A stretch of DNA of 64,000 bases from Streptomyces griseus (GTDB lineage Bacteria; Actinomycetota; Actinomycetes; Streptomycetales; Streptomycetaceae). The translations under genes and the position numbers were made by a program. Every line of letters starts with the position of its first letter. Position 1 is the stretch's first letter. Of the stretch, positions 1-8,464 are shown piece after piece. The stretch is from the NCBI RefSeq assembly GCF_900460065.1, contig NZ_UAVD01000056.1:186001-250000 (forward strand), given 5' to 3'. The notes below the pieces were generated by a model. The model was not told where the DNA came from. It was given only the letters and a program-made list of their open reading frames with translations, and made no database searches.

Positions 1-1
1 G

Positions 2-109
2 GGTCAGCAGGATCCGCTGCCGATTTCCGCCGAGGCGCACGGGACCGTGCGCGCCTTGGACGACGAGTGGACCCAGTACGGAGAATTGATGGTGCGTAGA
101 CATGTGTGA
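2..109 (+). CDS. C-terminal end of an unidentified protein (5' truncated by window)
   Basis: An open frame runs in from the left edge and stops at TGA 107-109, giving the last 35 residues of a protein (ending ELMVRRHV). Codons are mostly G/C-ending until the last few, so it reads as real coding sequence. It is convergent with the dehydrogenase that ends 36 bases further on. Too little is present to recognise a family or function. Confidence 0.5.
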   Translation, partial: GQQDPLPISAEAHGTVRALDDEWTQYGELMVRRHV

Positions 110-145
110 ACGCCTTCCTGAAACTCAACCGCGATGTCCGGGAGA

Positions 146-769
146 TCACCAGCTGGGCATGAACTTGAAGCTCCAGCTCTCGCTGAGCTGCAGCCGCTCT
201 CCCACCTCCTGCCCCAGCCGCCCCATGCCTTCCAGCACCCAGGCGTTGTCCAGGCCACCGGCGTCGAAGGCGCGCAGCCCCGACCGGTCGAGCAGCTCCA
301 CGACGGCCACCTTGGCGCGGTCGTCATCGGCCGCGACGAACACGTCCACCACGAGCCCGTCGCTGGAACCCCGGCGCAGGGCACCGGCGTCGGCGGTGGT
401 CAGCGCCTTGACCCACCGCACCTCCGGGGCGAGACCGACCAGTTGGCGGACCGCGCTCGACGCCGGGTCGGTCCGCGAGGGAACGCTCAGGTCCACGACC
501 GCCTTGCCGGCCAGCAGACCGGCGTGCAGCCGGGTCAGCTCCAGGGCCTGGGGCCAGTCGATCGCGAAGACCACGATCTCCGGCCGGAGCGCGGCGGCCA
601 CCGTGGTGGCCACCACGGTTCCGGCCGCCCCCGCCGTCGTCGCCCCGGCCGCCGCGGCTCGGGCCCGTCCGATGCTCCGGTCCGCCAGCAGCACCGCGGC
701 GCCCGCCAGCGCCGCCCGCCGGGCGACCGCAAGCCCCAACATTCCCGCTCCGATAATCCCAATCCGCAT
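146..769 (-). CDS. NAD(P)-binding dehydrogenase of the F420:NADP oxidoreductase family
   Basis: A 207-residue protein with an N-terminal Rossmann nucleotide-binding motif (MRIGIIGAGMLGLAVARRA, residues 1-19) and an alanine-rich core of the kind seen in NADPH-dependent F420 reductases (F420_oxidored family), which move hydride between F420H2 and NADP. The start is set at the ATG directly before the Rossmann motif. No clear ribosome site precedes it, but an AAGTGT hexamer lies 7 bases upstream, so the mRNA may be leaderless. The gene is divergent from the LuxR gene. The substrate is not proven: relatives of this fold use other substrates, but the F420 link fits the fbiC gene 4 kb away. Confidence 0.7.
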   Translation of the reverse strand: MRIGIIGAGMLGLAVARRAALAGAAVLLADRSIGRARAAAAGATTAGAAGTVVATTVAAALRPEIVVFAIDWPQALELTRLHAGLLAGKAVVDLSVPSRTDPASSAVRQLVGLAPEVRWVKALTTADAGALRRGSSDGLVVDVFVAADDDRAKVAVVELLDRSGLRAFDAGGLDNAWVLEGMGRLGQEVGERLQLSESWSFKFMPSW

Positions 770-892
770 GAACGGCACACTTGCGGGATACGGGCGCGGT
801 TCCCATCCCGCAATCAAGGGGGGCGGCGCTCCCCGGAGGAACGGCGCGAAAGAACCGCCCCCCTCAGACAGGGGGTTGGAGCGGGACGACGG

Positions 893-905
893 GACTGTCA
901 CAGTC
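893..905. promoter_or_regulatory. 13-bp palindrome abutting the LuxR gene start
   Basis: GACTGT-C-ACAGTC is a perfect inverted repeat ending 5 bases before the ATG of the LuxR gene, inside the 141-bp divergent intergenic region. Its position suggests an operator, possibly autoregulatory. This is inference from symmetry and position only. Confidence 0.4.
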
Positions 906-910
906 GGGGG

Positions 911-2113
911 ATGACCGGTTCGACGATCTCGCGCACCTCGGTAGGCCGGGCGGAACTGCTCTCCCGGTCCGCGAAGGCCACCGACGCGCTCAGCATGTTC
1001 GCCGAGGCCTCGACGCAACTGCGCCGGCTCATGCCGTACGACGCGGCGGTGTGGCGGGTCACCGACCCGGTGACCGGCATGATGACCGCGCCGATCCGCG
1101 CGGAGAACCTGGACGAGGGCGGCTGCGCCGTCTACTGGGAATCCGAGCTGTTCACCGAGAACGTCAACCTGTTCCGGGATCTGGCGCAGGCCTCGGTCCC
1201 GGTCGCCGGGCTCCGGCAGACCACCGGTGACCTGCCCGCGCGCAGCACGCTCTACCAGACCTTCATGCGTCCTCGCGGACTCCAGGACGAACTGCGCGCG
1301 GTCCTGCGCGTGGGGGGCCGCCCCCAGGGCCACATCAGCCTGTTCCGGGCCGAGGGGCGCCCGGCCTTCGACGACGCCGAGACCCAGCTGATCGCCTCCG
1401 TCCTCACGCCGCTCGCCAAGCAGCTGCGCTCGTTCGCCGAGCCCTCCCCGCAGCCGCTGCCGGACGCCCCGCACGGCCCCGGTCTCCTCCTGTTCGACGC
1501 GGGCGGCGGGCTGCTGTCGGTCAACGACGACGCCCTCGCTTATCTCGACACCCTGCCCGAAGGCCCCGCCGTGCCCTCGCCCCAGGGCATCCGGGTGCCG
1601 GCCTGGGTCCAGGCGACCGCGATGAAGGCCCGGGCCGTCGCGCAGGAGCGCGACCGCGGCCAGGCGCGTGCGCGCGTACGGAACCGGGCCGGCCGCTGGC
1701 TGGTCTGCCACGCCTCCTGCCTGCGGGAGGCGGGCGACCGGCTCGGCGCCTCCGCGGTGGTGATCGAGCCCGCGAAGACCTCGGAGATCGTCCCGCTGAT
1801 CGTGGACGCGTACGAACTCACCGACCGGGAGACCGAGGTCACCCAGTTCATCGCCCGCGGCCTCCCGACCGGGGAGATCGCGGCACAGCTGCACCTCTCC
1901 CCGCACACGGTCCGGGACCACATCAAGGCGGTCTTCGAGAAGGTCGGGGTCTCCAGCCGCGGTGAGCTGGTGGGCAAACTGTTCACCGAGTACTACGCGC
2001 CGCTCGCGGAGCGGAACATGACGCGGGTCCACACCGGCGACACGACGGACGACGCACCGAAGCAGCGACACCACTCCCCCATTCGCCCCGGGTCGCGTGC
2101 GGGGCACTGCTGA
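911..2113 (+). CDS. LuxR-family transcriptional regulator with GAF-like sensory region
   Basis: A 400-residue protein. Residues about 10-180 resemble a GAF-type sensor (opening ATDALSMFAEASTQLRRLMP), followed by a second variable region. A clear LuxR helix-turn-helix lies at about residues 302-355 (LTDRETEVTQFIARGL, then LSPHTVRDHIKAVFEKVGVS). A polar tail of about 40 residues follows. It probably acts as a cytoplasmic DNA-binding regulator responding to a small molecule or to another protein, since no receiver or kinase domain is visible. The ATG at 911 is chosen because the sequence upstream reads as low-complexity non-coding frame. No strong ribosome site is visible. Divergent from the F420-reductase-like gene, which is a possible target. 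Confidence 0.8.
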   Translation: MTGSTISRTSVGRAELLSRSAKATDALSMFAEASTQLRRLMPYDAAVWRVTDPVTGMMTAPIRAENLDEGGCAVYWESELFTENVNLFRDLAQASVPVAGLRQTTGDLPARSTLYQTFMRPRGLQDELRAVLRVGGRPQGHISLFRAEGRPAFDDAETQLIASVLTPLAKQLRSFAEPSPQPLPDAPHGPGLLLFDAGGGLLSVNDDALAYLDTLPEGPAVPSPQGIRVPAWVQATAMKARAVAQERDRGQARARVRNRAGRWLVCHASCLREAGDRLGASAVVIEPAKTSEIVPLIVDAYELTDRETEVTQFIARGLPTGEIAAQLHLSPHTVRDHIKAVFEKVGVSSRGELVGKLFTEYYAPLAERNMTRVHTGDTTDDAPKQRHHSPIRPGSRAGHC

Positions 2114-2264
2114 GAACGGTGCACGCCCTCGGTATGTTCTCCGGTCGGGACGGCGTGGAATCGGGCCATCGGGAATAGGCGCGTAGTAGCCCCCCGAGCC
2201 CTGTCCGGTCACCGGGAAGAAGCCCGCAGTCCATCGGGGGGCACCACAACGCGCCATGACCGGA

Positions 2265-2288
2265 GGTCACACGGGCCCCCGTGTCACC
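2265..2288. terminator. Hairpin between convergent LuxR and NLP genes
   Basis: GGTCACACGGG and CCCGTGTCACC form an 11-bp stem with one mismatch and a very short loop, lying in the 311-bp gap (2114-2424) between two convergent genes. It probably ends transcription from one or both sides. I see no coding sequence in the rest of that gap. Confidence 0.5.
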
Positions 2289-2424
2289 GTCCCACCGGAG
2301 CCGCCGTGTCCGGGCGGAGGGTTTTCGGTCGCGGACCGGGGGCGGCCCGCGACCGACTTCGTCCGAATGTCGGCGAGAGGCCCCTCACCGCCCGGAGTGC
2401 GGCGCCGGGCGGCGGGGTGCGGCC

Positions 2425-3309
2425 TCAGGCCCAGGGGTCGAAGGGGATCCCGGCGGGCTTGGCGTTGTCGAGCAGCCGGCGGAAGCGGTCGTCCTTGTCG
2501 GTGACCTTGATGGTCGCCGACCCGAAGTCGGCGTTCATGAGCCGGTCGCGCAACTCCGTGCTGGGGAAGCCGTTCCAGTCGACGAGCGGCGGGTAGCGCC
2601 AGTCGCCGTAGTGGTTCTCGGGCGGCTCGTCGTCGCCGTTGGCGAGCCGGAAGAAGTGGGTGCCCCAACCGTCCTTGTGGTAGACGGCCTTGGGGTGGGT
2701 GCCGTCGAACCGCACCTGCGAGCGCGGATAGGTCTTCACCGTGCTGTGCTGCGTGGTCGAGACGTGATCCACCCGGCCGGAAGCCTGGTCGACCCAGGAG
2801 ATCACGTGCTCGAAGTCATGGCGGTGGCCGCCGAGCCCGCTGCCGTGGACGGCCTGGTCCTTCTCGAAGTAGCTCGCGTAGACGATGCCGCACCAGCCGT
2901 TGTTGCACTTCGACCGGGCGTACGTCTGGGAGTTGTCCAGATCCCCGCGGTCCCGGCAGCTGCCGTTGACCGCTCCGGTCGTCTTCAGTCCGGGCGCGAG
3001 GGTGCCGTCGGGGCCGATGGCGGGGGTGGCGTAGCAGCCGTCGCCGTCGTAGTCGAAGGCCGGCGAGAACGTCTGCTCGTAACCTCCCGCGTTCTGGGGA
3101 AGGCCGGCCGGCGGGTCGGCGTGGGCGGCCGAGGCGGTGCCCACCACGAGGAGGCCCGCGGCAGCGAGGACGGCGGCGGTGCGGGCGGCGCGCCGGTGGA
3201 CGGCGCCGGCCGCCGCGAACCGGTCGCGGAGGGAAAGCGGAACGCTCTCGGCAGTGGGGGCGGCACCGCGCTTCCCGGCGGGCGTCGGCGCTATCGGGGG
3301 AGTTCGCAT
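2425..3309 (-). CDS. Secreted NPP1/NLP family (necrosis- and ethylene-inducing-like) protein
   Basis: A 294-residue exported protein. A long N-region with twin-arginine-like and hydrophobic stretches (RRAARTAAVLAAAGLLVVG, ending AHA) directs secretion by about residue 64. The mature part carries the NLP heptapeptide in the form GHRHDFE (about residues 157-163), which in the family binds divalent metal and contacts plant sphingolipids. Two cysteine pairs are likely (GCYATP, GSCRD, SKCNNGWCG). The start at 3309 is preferred because GGAG lies 9 bases upstream. An in-frame ATG at 3330 is the alternative. The family is best known from oomycetes, fungi and plant-pathogenic bacteria, and bacterial copies also occur in saprophytic actinomycetes. 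Cytolytic activity is not shown here. Confidence 0.85.
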   Translation of the reverse strand: MRTPPIAPTPAGKRGAAPTAESVPLSLRDRFAAAGAVHRRAARTAAVLAAAGLLVVGTASAAHADPPAGLPQNAGGYEQTFSPAFDYDGDGCYATPAIGPDGTLAPGLKTTGAVNGSCRDRGDLDNSQTYARSKCNNGWCGIVYASYFEKDQAVHGSGLGGHRHDFEHVISWVDQASGRVDHVSTTQHSTVKTYPRSQVRFDGTHPKAVYHKDGWGTHFFRLANGDDEPPENHYGDWRYPPLVDWNGFPSTELRDRLMNADFGSATIKVTDKDDRFRRLLDNAKPAGIPFDPWA

Positions 3310-3527
3310 GGGTTCTCGCTCCTGACTCATCGGGCTCACCGGTACAGGGCGACGGGGGTCGGCCTCCGCAAGAGTTGCCCGGGCCATGACAGAAAGAAAC
3401 GGAAGGCGGGACAGCTCGGCAGCGCCGCACCGGACAGCGAAAAGGCCTTGCCCTAGAACGCACTCGAAGTCCTACAGTGCCGGGGGTCCGGCCCCAGCCC
3501 ACCGCTCACCCACCAGGGAGCTCGACC

Positions 3528-4577
3528 ATGCTCTACCGCACACTCGGCGGCACCGGCATCGAGGTCAGCGCGCACTGCCTCGGCACGATGATGTTCGGCT
3601 CGGTCGGCAATCCCGACCACGCGGACTCCGTACGCGTCATCCATGCGGCCCTCGACGCGGGCATCAACTTCGTCGACACCGCCGACATGTACTCCGCCGG
3701 GGAGTCCGAGACCATCCTCGGCAAGGCGCTGAAGGGGCGGCGCGACGACGTCGTCCTCGCCACCAAGGTGCACTTCCCGATGGGCGAAGGGCCCAACCGG
3801 GGCGGCAACTCGCGGCGTTGGATCGTCCAGGAGGTCGAGGAGAGCCTGCGCCGCCTCGGCACCGACCGGATCGACCTCTACCAGGTCCACCGCCCCGACC
3901 ACACCACGGACATCGAGGAGACCCTCTCGGCGCTGACCGACCTCGTGCGGGCGGGCAAGATCCGCGCCTTCGGCTGCTCGACGTTCCCGGCCGAGGAGAT
4001 CGTGGAGTCGCACGTCGCGGCCGAGCGGCGCGGCCTCGGGCGGTTCCGGACCGAGCAGCCGCCGTACTCGGTCCTCGCCCGCGGCATCGAGCGGTCCGTC
4101 CTGCCGGTCTGCCGCCGCTACGGGATGGGCGTGCTGACCTGGTCCCCGCTCGCCTCCGGCTTCCTGACCGGCAGATACCGCAAGGGCGGGGCCATCGACC
4201 TGTCCACGGGCCGGGCGGCGCTCACCCCGCACCGGTTCGACCCGGAGGCCCCGCTGACCGCCGCCAAGCTGGAGGTCGTCGAGCAGCTCGTCGCCGTGGC
4301 CGACAGCATCGGAACCACCCTGCCCGCGCTGGCGGTCGCCTTCCCCCTGGCCCACCCGGCGGTGACCTCGGTGATCATCGGCCCGCGCACGATGGAACAG
4401 CTGGAGGGGCTGGTGAAGGGCGCCTCGCTCACCCTGGACGACGAGACGCTCGACCGGATCGACGCGATCGTCGCCCCGGGGACCGACGTCTACCCCCCGG
4501 ACGGCGCGTGGACCCCGCCCTCCCTGACCGATGTCGCCCTGCGCAGGCGCCCGGTGGGCGAGCGGGCGGCGGCGTAG
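3528..4577 (+). CDS. Aldo/keto reductase
   Basis: A 349-residue (beta/alpha)8 NADP-dependent oxidoreductase. The catalytic set is visible: Asp and Tyr in GINFVDTADMYSAGESE (about residues 43-59), Lys in VLATKVHF and His in YQVHRPD. The C-terminal region has the usual cofactor segment (SVIIGPRTMEQLEG). Length and motifs fit the YajO/YghZ-like group that reduces aldehydes and ketones, with unknown natural substrate. The ATG at 3528 has GGGAG 9 bases upstream. Transcribed alone and convergent with the methyltransferase relic and fbiC. Confidence 0.9.
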   Translation: MLYRTLGGTGIEVSAHCLGTMMFGSVGNPDHADSVRVIHAALDAGINFVDTADMYSAGESETILGKALKGRRDDVVLATKVHFPMGEGPNRGGNSRRWIVQEVEESLRRLGTDRIDLYQVHRPDHTTDIEETLSALTDLVRAGKIRAFGCSTFPAEEIVESHVAAERRGLGRFRTEQPPYSVLARGIERSVLPVCRRYGMGVLTWSPLASGFLTGRYRKGGAIDLSTGRAALTPHRFDPEAPLTAAKLEVVEQLVAVADSIGTTLPALAVAFPLAHPAVTSVIIGPRTMEQLEGLVKGASLTLDDETLDRIDAIVAPGTDVYPPDGAWTPPSLTDVALRRRPVGERAAA

Positions 4578-4647
4578 GGAACGCGGGGGCCGCCTCCGCG
4601 CCGTGGCGTCCTCGGAGACCGGAGACACGGGGGGCCCGCCCGGGGCG

Positions 4648-4764
4648 TTCGGGGAAGGCGCCCAGCACGGCGCGCGACAGCGGGTCCAGCTCGCTCGGGT
4701 CCTTGACGGACCGGGCGTAGTCGGCGGCGACGGCGTCGTACGACAGCCGGACCGCGTCCAGGTA
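4648..4764 (-). pseudogene. Relic of a class I SAM-dependent methyltransferase N-terminus
   Basis: The minus strand here reads YLDAVRLSYDAVAADYARSV then KDPSELDPLSRAVLGAF. This is the standard opening of Streptomyces SAM-dependent methyltransferases (YLDAVR.SYD.VAADYA...ELDPL.R..L.AF). The frame degrades right after (PERPGRAPRVS) and no methyltransferase core follows, because the aldo/keto reductase gene lies there in the opposite orientation. No good start is in frame: the only nearby ATG (4813) is in another frame. I read it as a truncated remnant. It occupies most of the 323-bp gap between the aldo/keto reductase and fbiC. Confidence 0.65.
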
Positions 4765-4854
4765 CGGGGATTCCGTCCCACGACGCCAAGCCCCCGGCGC
4801 CCTCGAAGGCCACGGGCCCGGGGCGGGCGGCCCCGAAGGCCGCGTCCCGGGCCC

Positions 4855-4896
4855 GGGACGGTCCGGGCGGGGACCCGCCCCCGCCCGGACCGTCCC
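4855..4896 (-). terminator. Strong terminator of fbiC
   Basis: An 18-bp perfect stem (4855-4872 with 4879-4896) closes a 6-base loop and begins 4 bases after the fbiC stop codon. A second, weaker inverted repeat (CGGGCCCGGG at 4813-4822 with CCCGGGCCCG at 4846-4855) follows it. There is no U-run, as is usual in Streptomyces. Confidence 0.75.
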
Positions 4897-4900
4897 GCCC

Positions 4901-7495
4901 TCAGCTCGGCAGCACCGGCAGCAGCTCCGGCAGATGCCCGTCCGAGGCCGTGGCCGCCGCCACGCGTTCGGCCGGGACCTCGCCGTAGAGCGTCGTACGG
5001 GGACGGGACGGGCGGCCCGCCAGGTCGGCGATGGCCTCCAGGTCCTGGATCGAGCGGTACGAGCCGTAACTCGACCCCGCCATCCGGGAGATGGTCTCCT
5101 CCATCAGCGTGCCGCCCAGGTCGTTCGCGCCCGAGCGGAGCATCTCCGCCGCGCCCTCCGTGCCGAGCTTCACCCAGCTCGTCTGGATGTTGGTGATGTG
5201 CGGGTGGAGCAGGAGCCGCGCCATCGCGGTGACCGCGCGGTTGTCGCGGTCCGTCGGGCCGGGGCGGGCGATGCCGGCCAGGTAGACGGGGGCGTTGGTG
5301 TGGATGAAGGGGAGGGTGACGAACTCCGTCAGACCGCCCGTCTCCTGCTGGAGCCGAGCCAGCGTACGGAAGTGGCCCAGCCAGTGGCGGGGCTGGTCGA
5401 CATGCCCGTACATCATCGTCGAGGACGACCGCAGCCCCACCTCGTGCGCCGTCCTGATGACCTCCAGCCAGGTGGCCGTGGGCAGTTTGCCCTTGGTCAG
5501 GACCCAGCGGACCTCGTCGTCCAGGATCTCCGCCGCCGTGCCGGGGATCGAGTCGAGCCCGGCCTCCTTGGCGGCGGTCAGCCAGTCGCGGATCGACATG
5601 CCGGTGCGGGTGGCCCCGTTGACGACCTCCATGGGCGAGAACGCGTGGACGTGCATGCCGGGGACGCGTTCCTTCACCGCCCGCGCGATGTCGAAGTACG
5701 CCGTGCCGGGCAGGTCCGGGTGGATGCCGCCCTGCATGCAGACCTCGACCGCGCCCACGTCCCACGCCTGCGCCGCCCGGTCCGCGACCTGGTCCAGGGA
5801 GAGGGTGTACGCGTCGGCGTCGGTGCGGCGCTGGGCGAAGGCGCAGAAGCGGCAGCCGGTGTAGCAGACGTTGGTGAAGTTGATGTTCCGCGTGACGATG
5901 TACGTGACGTCGTCGCCGACCACATCCTTGCGCAGGGCGTCCGCGATCCGGCACAGCTCGTCCAGCGCCGGGCCGTCCGCGTGGAGCAGGGCGAGGGCCT
6001 GGTCGTCGGTGAGCTTCGTCGGGTCGTCGGCGGCCTGGCCGAGCGCCTGGCGCACGTCGGCGTCGATGCGCGACGGCACCATGCCGGGGGCCGCCGCCTC
6101 GCGGAGCGCCTCCCAGTCCCCGTACACCTCGTCGAAGTCGTCACGGCGGTCGCCGGTGCGGCCCTCGGTGTCGATGGTGGCGTGCAGGTCGGTGCGGCCG
6201 GAGGAGGCGAACCCCTCGTCCGGCTCCTGCCAGGGCAGGCCGACGGGCAGTACGTCCTCGCGGGCCAGGCCCGTCTCCGGGTCGGCCAGGGCGCGGACGT
6301 GCGGGAGGAGACGGGGGTCGAGCCAGGGCTCGCCGCGCTGGATGAACTCGGGGTAGATGGTGAGGCGTTCACGGAGCGTGAAGCCCGAATCGGAGGTGCG
6401 CGCGGCCAGTTCGTCGATGTGCGGCCAGGGGCGCTCGGGGTTGACGTGGTCGGGGGTGAGCGGCGAGACCCCGCCCCAGTCGTCGATGCCCGCGCCGATG
6501 AGCAGCGCGTACTCCGCGTCCACCAGGTTCGGCGGGGCCTGGATCCGGGCCGAGGGGCCGAGGATGTGCCGGGCCACCGCGATGGCGGCGGCCAGCTCCT
6601 CCAGCTCGGCGTCGGGCATCCCGCGCATCGCCGTGTCCGGCTTGGCCCGGAAGTTCTGCACGATGACTTCCTGGATGCCGTGGTAGGCGCGGGCCGTCTT
6701 CCGCAGCTCGAAGAGGGAGTCGGCGCGCTCCTCGTAGGACTCGCCGATCCCGATCAGGATGCCGGTGGTGAAGGGCACGTTGGAGCGGCCGGCGTCCTCC
6801 AGGACTCGCAGCCGTACGGCCGGTTCCTTGTCCGGGGAGCCGTGGTGCGGGCCGCCCGGCTCGGACCACAGGCGGGTCGCCGTCGTCTCCAGCATCATCC
6901 CCATCGAGGGGGCGACCGGCTTGAGGCGCTGGAGGTCGGTCCAGGTCATGACGCCCGGGTTGAGGTGGGGCAGCAGGCCCGTCTCCTCCAGGACCCGGAT
7001 CGCCATGGCGCGGACGTACGCGAGGGTGTCGTCGTACCCCTCCGCCTCCAGCCACTCCCGCGCCTCGGGCCAGCGGTCCTCGGGGCGGTCGCCGAGGGTG
7101 AACAGGGCTTCCTTGCAGCCCATCGCCGCGCCTTCGCGGGCGATCTCCAGCACCTCGTCGGGCGACAGGAACATGCCGTGGCCGGCCCGGCGGAGCTTGC
7201 CGGGGACGGTGACGAAGGTGCAGTAGTGGCACTTGTCACGGCAGAGACGGGTGAGCGGGATGAACACCTTGCGGGAGTACGTGATCACGCCCGGGCGGCC
7301 CGCCGCCTCCAGGCCCGCGTTCCGGACGCGCGCGGCGGAGGCGGCCAGATCCTTCAGGTCGTCACCGCGCGCCCGGAGCAGGACGGCGGCCTCGGTGACA
7401 TCGAGGGCGACACCGTCACGGGCGCGTTTGAGCGCGCGCCGCATGGCGTTGGAGGTGGGGCGTCCGCTCTGGGGATCGGCATCGGGATCGGTCAT
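4901..7495 (-). CDS. fbiC: FO synthase, bifunctional (CofG-CofH fusion)
   Basis: An 864-residue fusion of two radical-SAM enzymes that together make FO (7,8-didemethyl-8-hydroxy-5-deazariboflavin) from tyrosine and the flavin precursor 5-amino-6-ribitylaminouracil, the deazaflavin core of coenzyme F420. The N-terminal CofG-like half has CRDKCHYCTF at about residue 86. The C-terminal CofH-like half has CYTGCRFCAF at about residue 542. Both are CX3CX2C iron-sulfur motifs. Length matches actinobacterial FbiC (about 860). The gene stands alone with its own terminator. The F420 produced would serve the LLM oxidoreductases and the F420-reductase-like protein in this window. Confidence 0.97.
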   Translation of the reverse strand: MTDPDADPQSGRPTSNAMRRALKRARDGVALDVTEAAVLLRARGDDLKDLAASAARVRNAGLEAAGRPGVITYSRKVFIPLTRLCRDKCHYCTFVTVPGKLRRAGHGMFLSPDEVLEIAREGAAMGCKEALFTLGDRPEDRWPEAREWLEAEGYDDTLAYVRAMAIRVLEETGLLPHLNPGVMTWTDLQRLKPVAPSMGMMLETTATRLWSEPGGPHHGSPDKEPAVRLRVLEDAGRSNVPFTTGILIGIGESYEERADSLFELRKTARAYHGIQEVIVQNFRAKPDTAMRGMPDAELEELAAAIAVARHILGPSARIQAPPNLVDAEYALLIGAGIDDWGGVSPLTPDHVNPERPWPHIDELAARTSDSGFTLRERLTIYPEFIQRGEPWLDPRLLPHVRALADPETGLAREDVLPVGLPWQEPDEGFASSGRTDLHATIDTEGRTGDRRDDFDEVYGDWEALREAAAPGMVPSRIDADVRQALGQAADDPTKLTDDQALALLHADGPALDELCRIADALRKDVVGDDVTYIVTRNINFTNVCYTGCRFCAFAQRRTDADAYTLSLDQVADRAAQAWDVGAVEVCMQGGIHPDLPGTAYFDIARAVKERVPGMHVHAFSPMEVVNGATRTGMSIRDWLTAAKEAGLDSIPGTAAEILDDEVRWVLTKGKLPTATWLEVIRTAHEVGLRSSSTMMYGHVDQPRHWLGHFRTLARLQQETGGLTEFVTLPFIHTNAPVYLAGIARPGPTDRDNRAVTAMARLLLHPHITNIQTSWVKLGTEGAAEMLRSGANDLGGTLMEETISRMAGSSYGSYRSIQDLEAIADLAGRPSRPRTTLYGEVPAERVAAATASDGHLPELLPVLPS

Positions 7496-7629
7496 GAACC
7501 GAGCATACGAGCGAGGTGCGGCTACCGGACCAGGGCCCGGGGCCCGTATCCGCAGGCCCGGGGGTGCTCCTGGTCACTCGTGCGGGCCGACTCACGCGGA
7601 TGAGACCCCGTCGGCGGTGTCCCGACGCC

Positions 7630-7635
7630 TAGTGT
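7630..7635 (+). promoter_or_regulatory. -10 hexamer of a leaderless promoter for the HAD gene
   Basis: TAGTGT ends exactly 7 bases before the GTG start at 7643, and there is no ribosome site. This spacing places the transcription start at the start codon. The same geometry recurs at several other genes in the window. Confidence 0.5.
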
Positions 7636-7642
7636 CGGAACG

Positions 7643-8338
7643 GTGATGGAAACGATCGTCCTCGACATCGGCGAAACCCTCGTACGCGACGACCGGCACT
7701 GGGCGTCCTGGGCCGACTGGCTCGGCGTACCACCGCACACGCTCAGCGGGCTGGTGGGCGCGGCCGTCGCCCAGGGCCGCGAGGCCACGGACGCGCTGCG
7801 CGTCCTGCGGCCCGACATGGACGTCGAGGAGGCCTACCGCGCACGGGCCGCCGCCGGGCGCGGGGAGCACCTCGACGAGTCGGACCTCTACCAGGACGTC
7901 CGGCCCGCGCTGGGCGAGCTGCGGGCCGCGGGCGTCCGGGTCGTGGTGGCGGGGAACGGCACGGTCCGGGCCGGGGAGTTGTTGCGGGGTCTGGACCTGC
8001 CCGTCGACCTGGTGGTCACCGCGGACGAGTGGGGCGCCCGGAAGCCGGACCCGGAGTTCTTCGCGCGGGTCGCCGAAGTGGCGGCGGCGGCACCGGAGTC
8101 GACGCTGTACGTGGGCGACCACCCGGCGGAGGACCTGTTCCCGGCCGCCGCGGCGGGGATGCGGACGGCGCACCTGCGGCGGGGGCCGTACGGGCACTGG
8201 TGGGCGGAGCACCCGGACGTGGTGGAGACGGCGGACTTCCGCATCGACGCGCTGACGGAGCTGGTGGCCCTGGCGGTCCCGGCCGGGGACGGGGAGCCGC
8301 GGGCGGAGCGGCCGAGGGCCCTGCGGGCGGTGCGTTAG
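7643..8338 (+). CDS. HAD-superfamily hydrolase
   Basis: A 231-residue haloacid-dehalogenase-type phosphatase. Motif I is LDIGETL (nucleophile Asp near residue 7, with the second acid replaced by Gly-Glu in place of the classical DxDGT). Motif II is around VVAGNGT. The motif III lysine is in GARKPDPEFF. Motif IV acids are in YVGDHPAED. The cap is the C1 helical type between motifs I and II. Substrate unknown. The start is GTG 7643 or the adjacent ATG 7646; the first is preferred because it sits 7 bases from a -10 hexamer. It ends at a shared terminator with the convergent secreted-protein gene. Confidence 0.85.
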   Translation: MMETIVLDIGETLVRDDRHWASWADWLGVPPHTLSGLVGAAVAQGREATDALRVLRPDMDVEEAYRARAAAGRGEHLDESDLYQDVRPALGELRAAGVRVVVAGNGTVRAGELLRGLDLPVDLVVTADEWGARKPDPEFFARVAEVAAAAPESTLYVGDHPAEDLFPAAAAGMRTAHLRRGPYGHWWAEHPDVVETADFRIDALTELVALAVPAGDGEPRAERPRALRAVR

Positions 8339-8410
8339 CGGGGTGCGTCGAAGGGGTGCCGCGCCGATCGGCCCGCGGGCCGCGGGAGTGCGGCGGCCGG
8401 ACCCGGGAAC

Positions 8411-8454
8411 CTCCGGCGGCCTCCCACCGGAGGTCCGGTGGGAGGCCGCTGGAG
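8411..8454. terminator. Bidirectional terminator
   Basis: A 20-bp stem with a single G-T pair (8411-8430 with 8435-8454) and a 4-base loop lies between the convergent HAD gene and the large secreted-protein gene. It should work in both directions. Confidence 0.8.
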
Positions 8455-8464
8455 GTGCTGGTGT

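Noticed and set aside
4934..7603. Very long open frame on the plus strand opposite fbiC
   Set aside because: It is antisense to an unmistakable two-domain radical-SAM gene. Long antisense frames are a by-product of GC-rich codon usage, and its translation is low-complexity Arg/Val/Gly.
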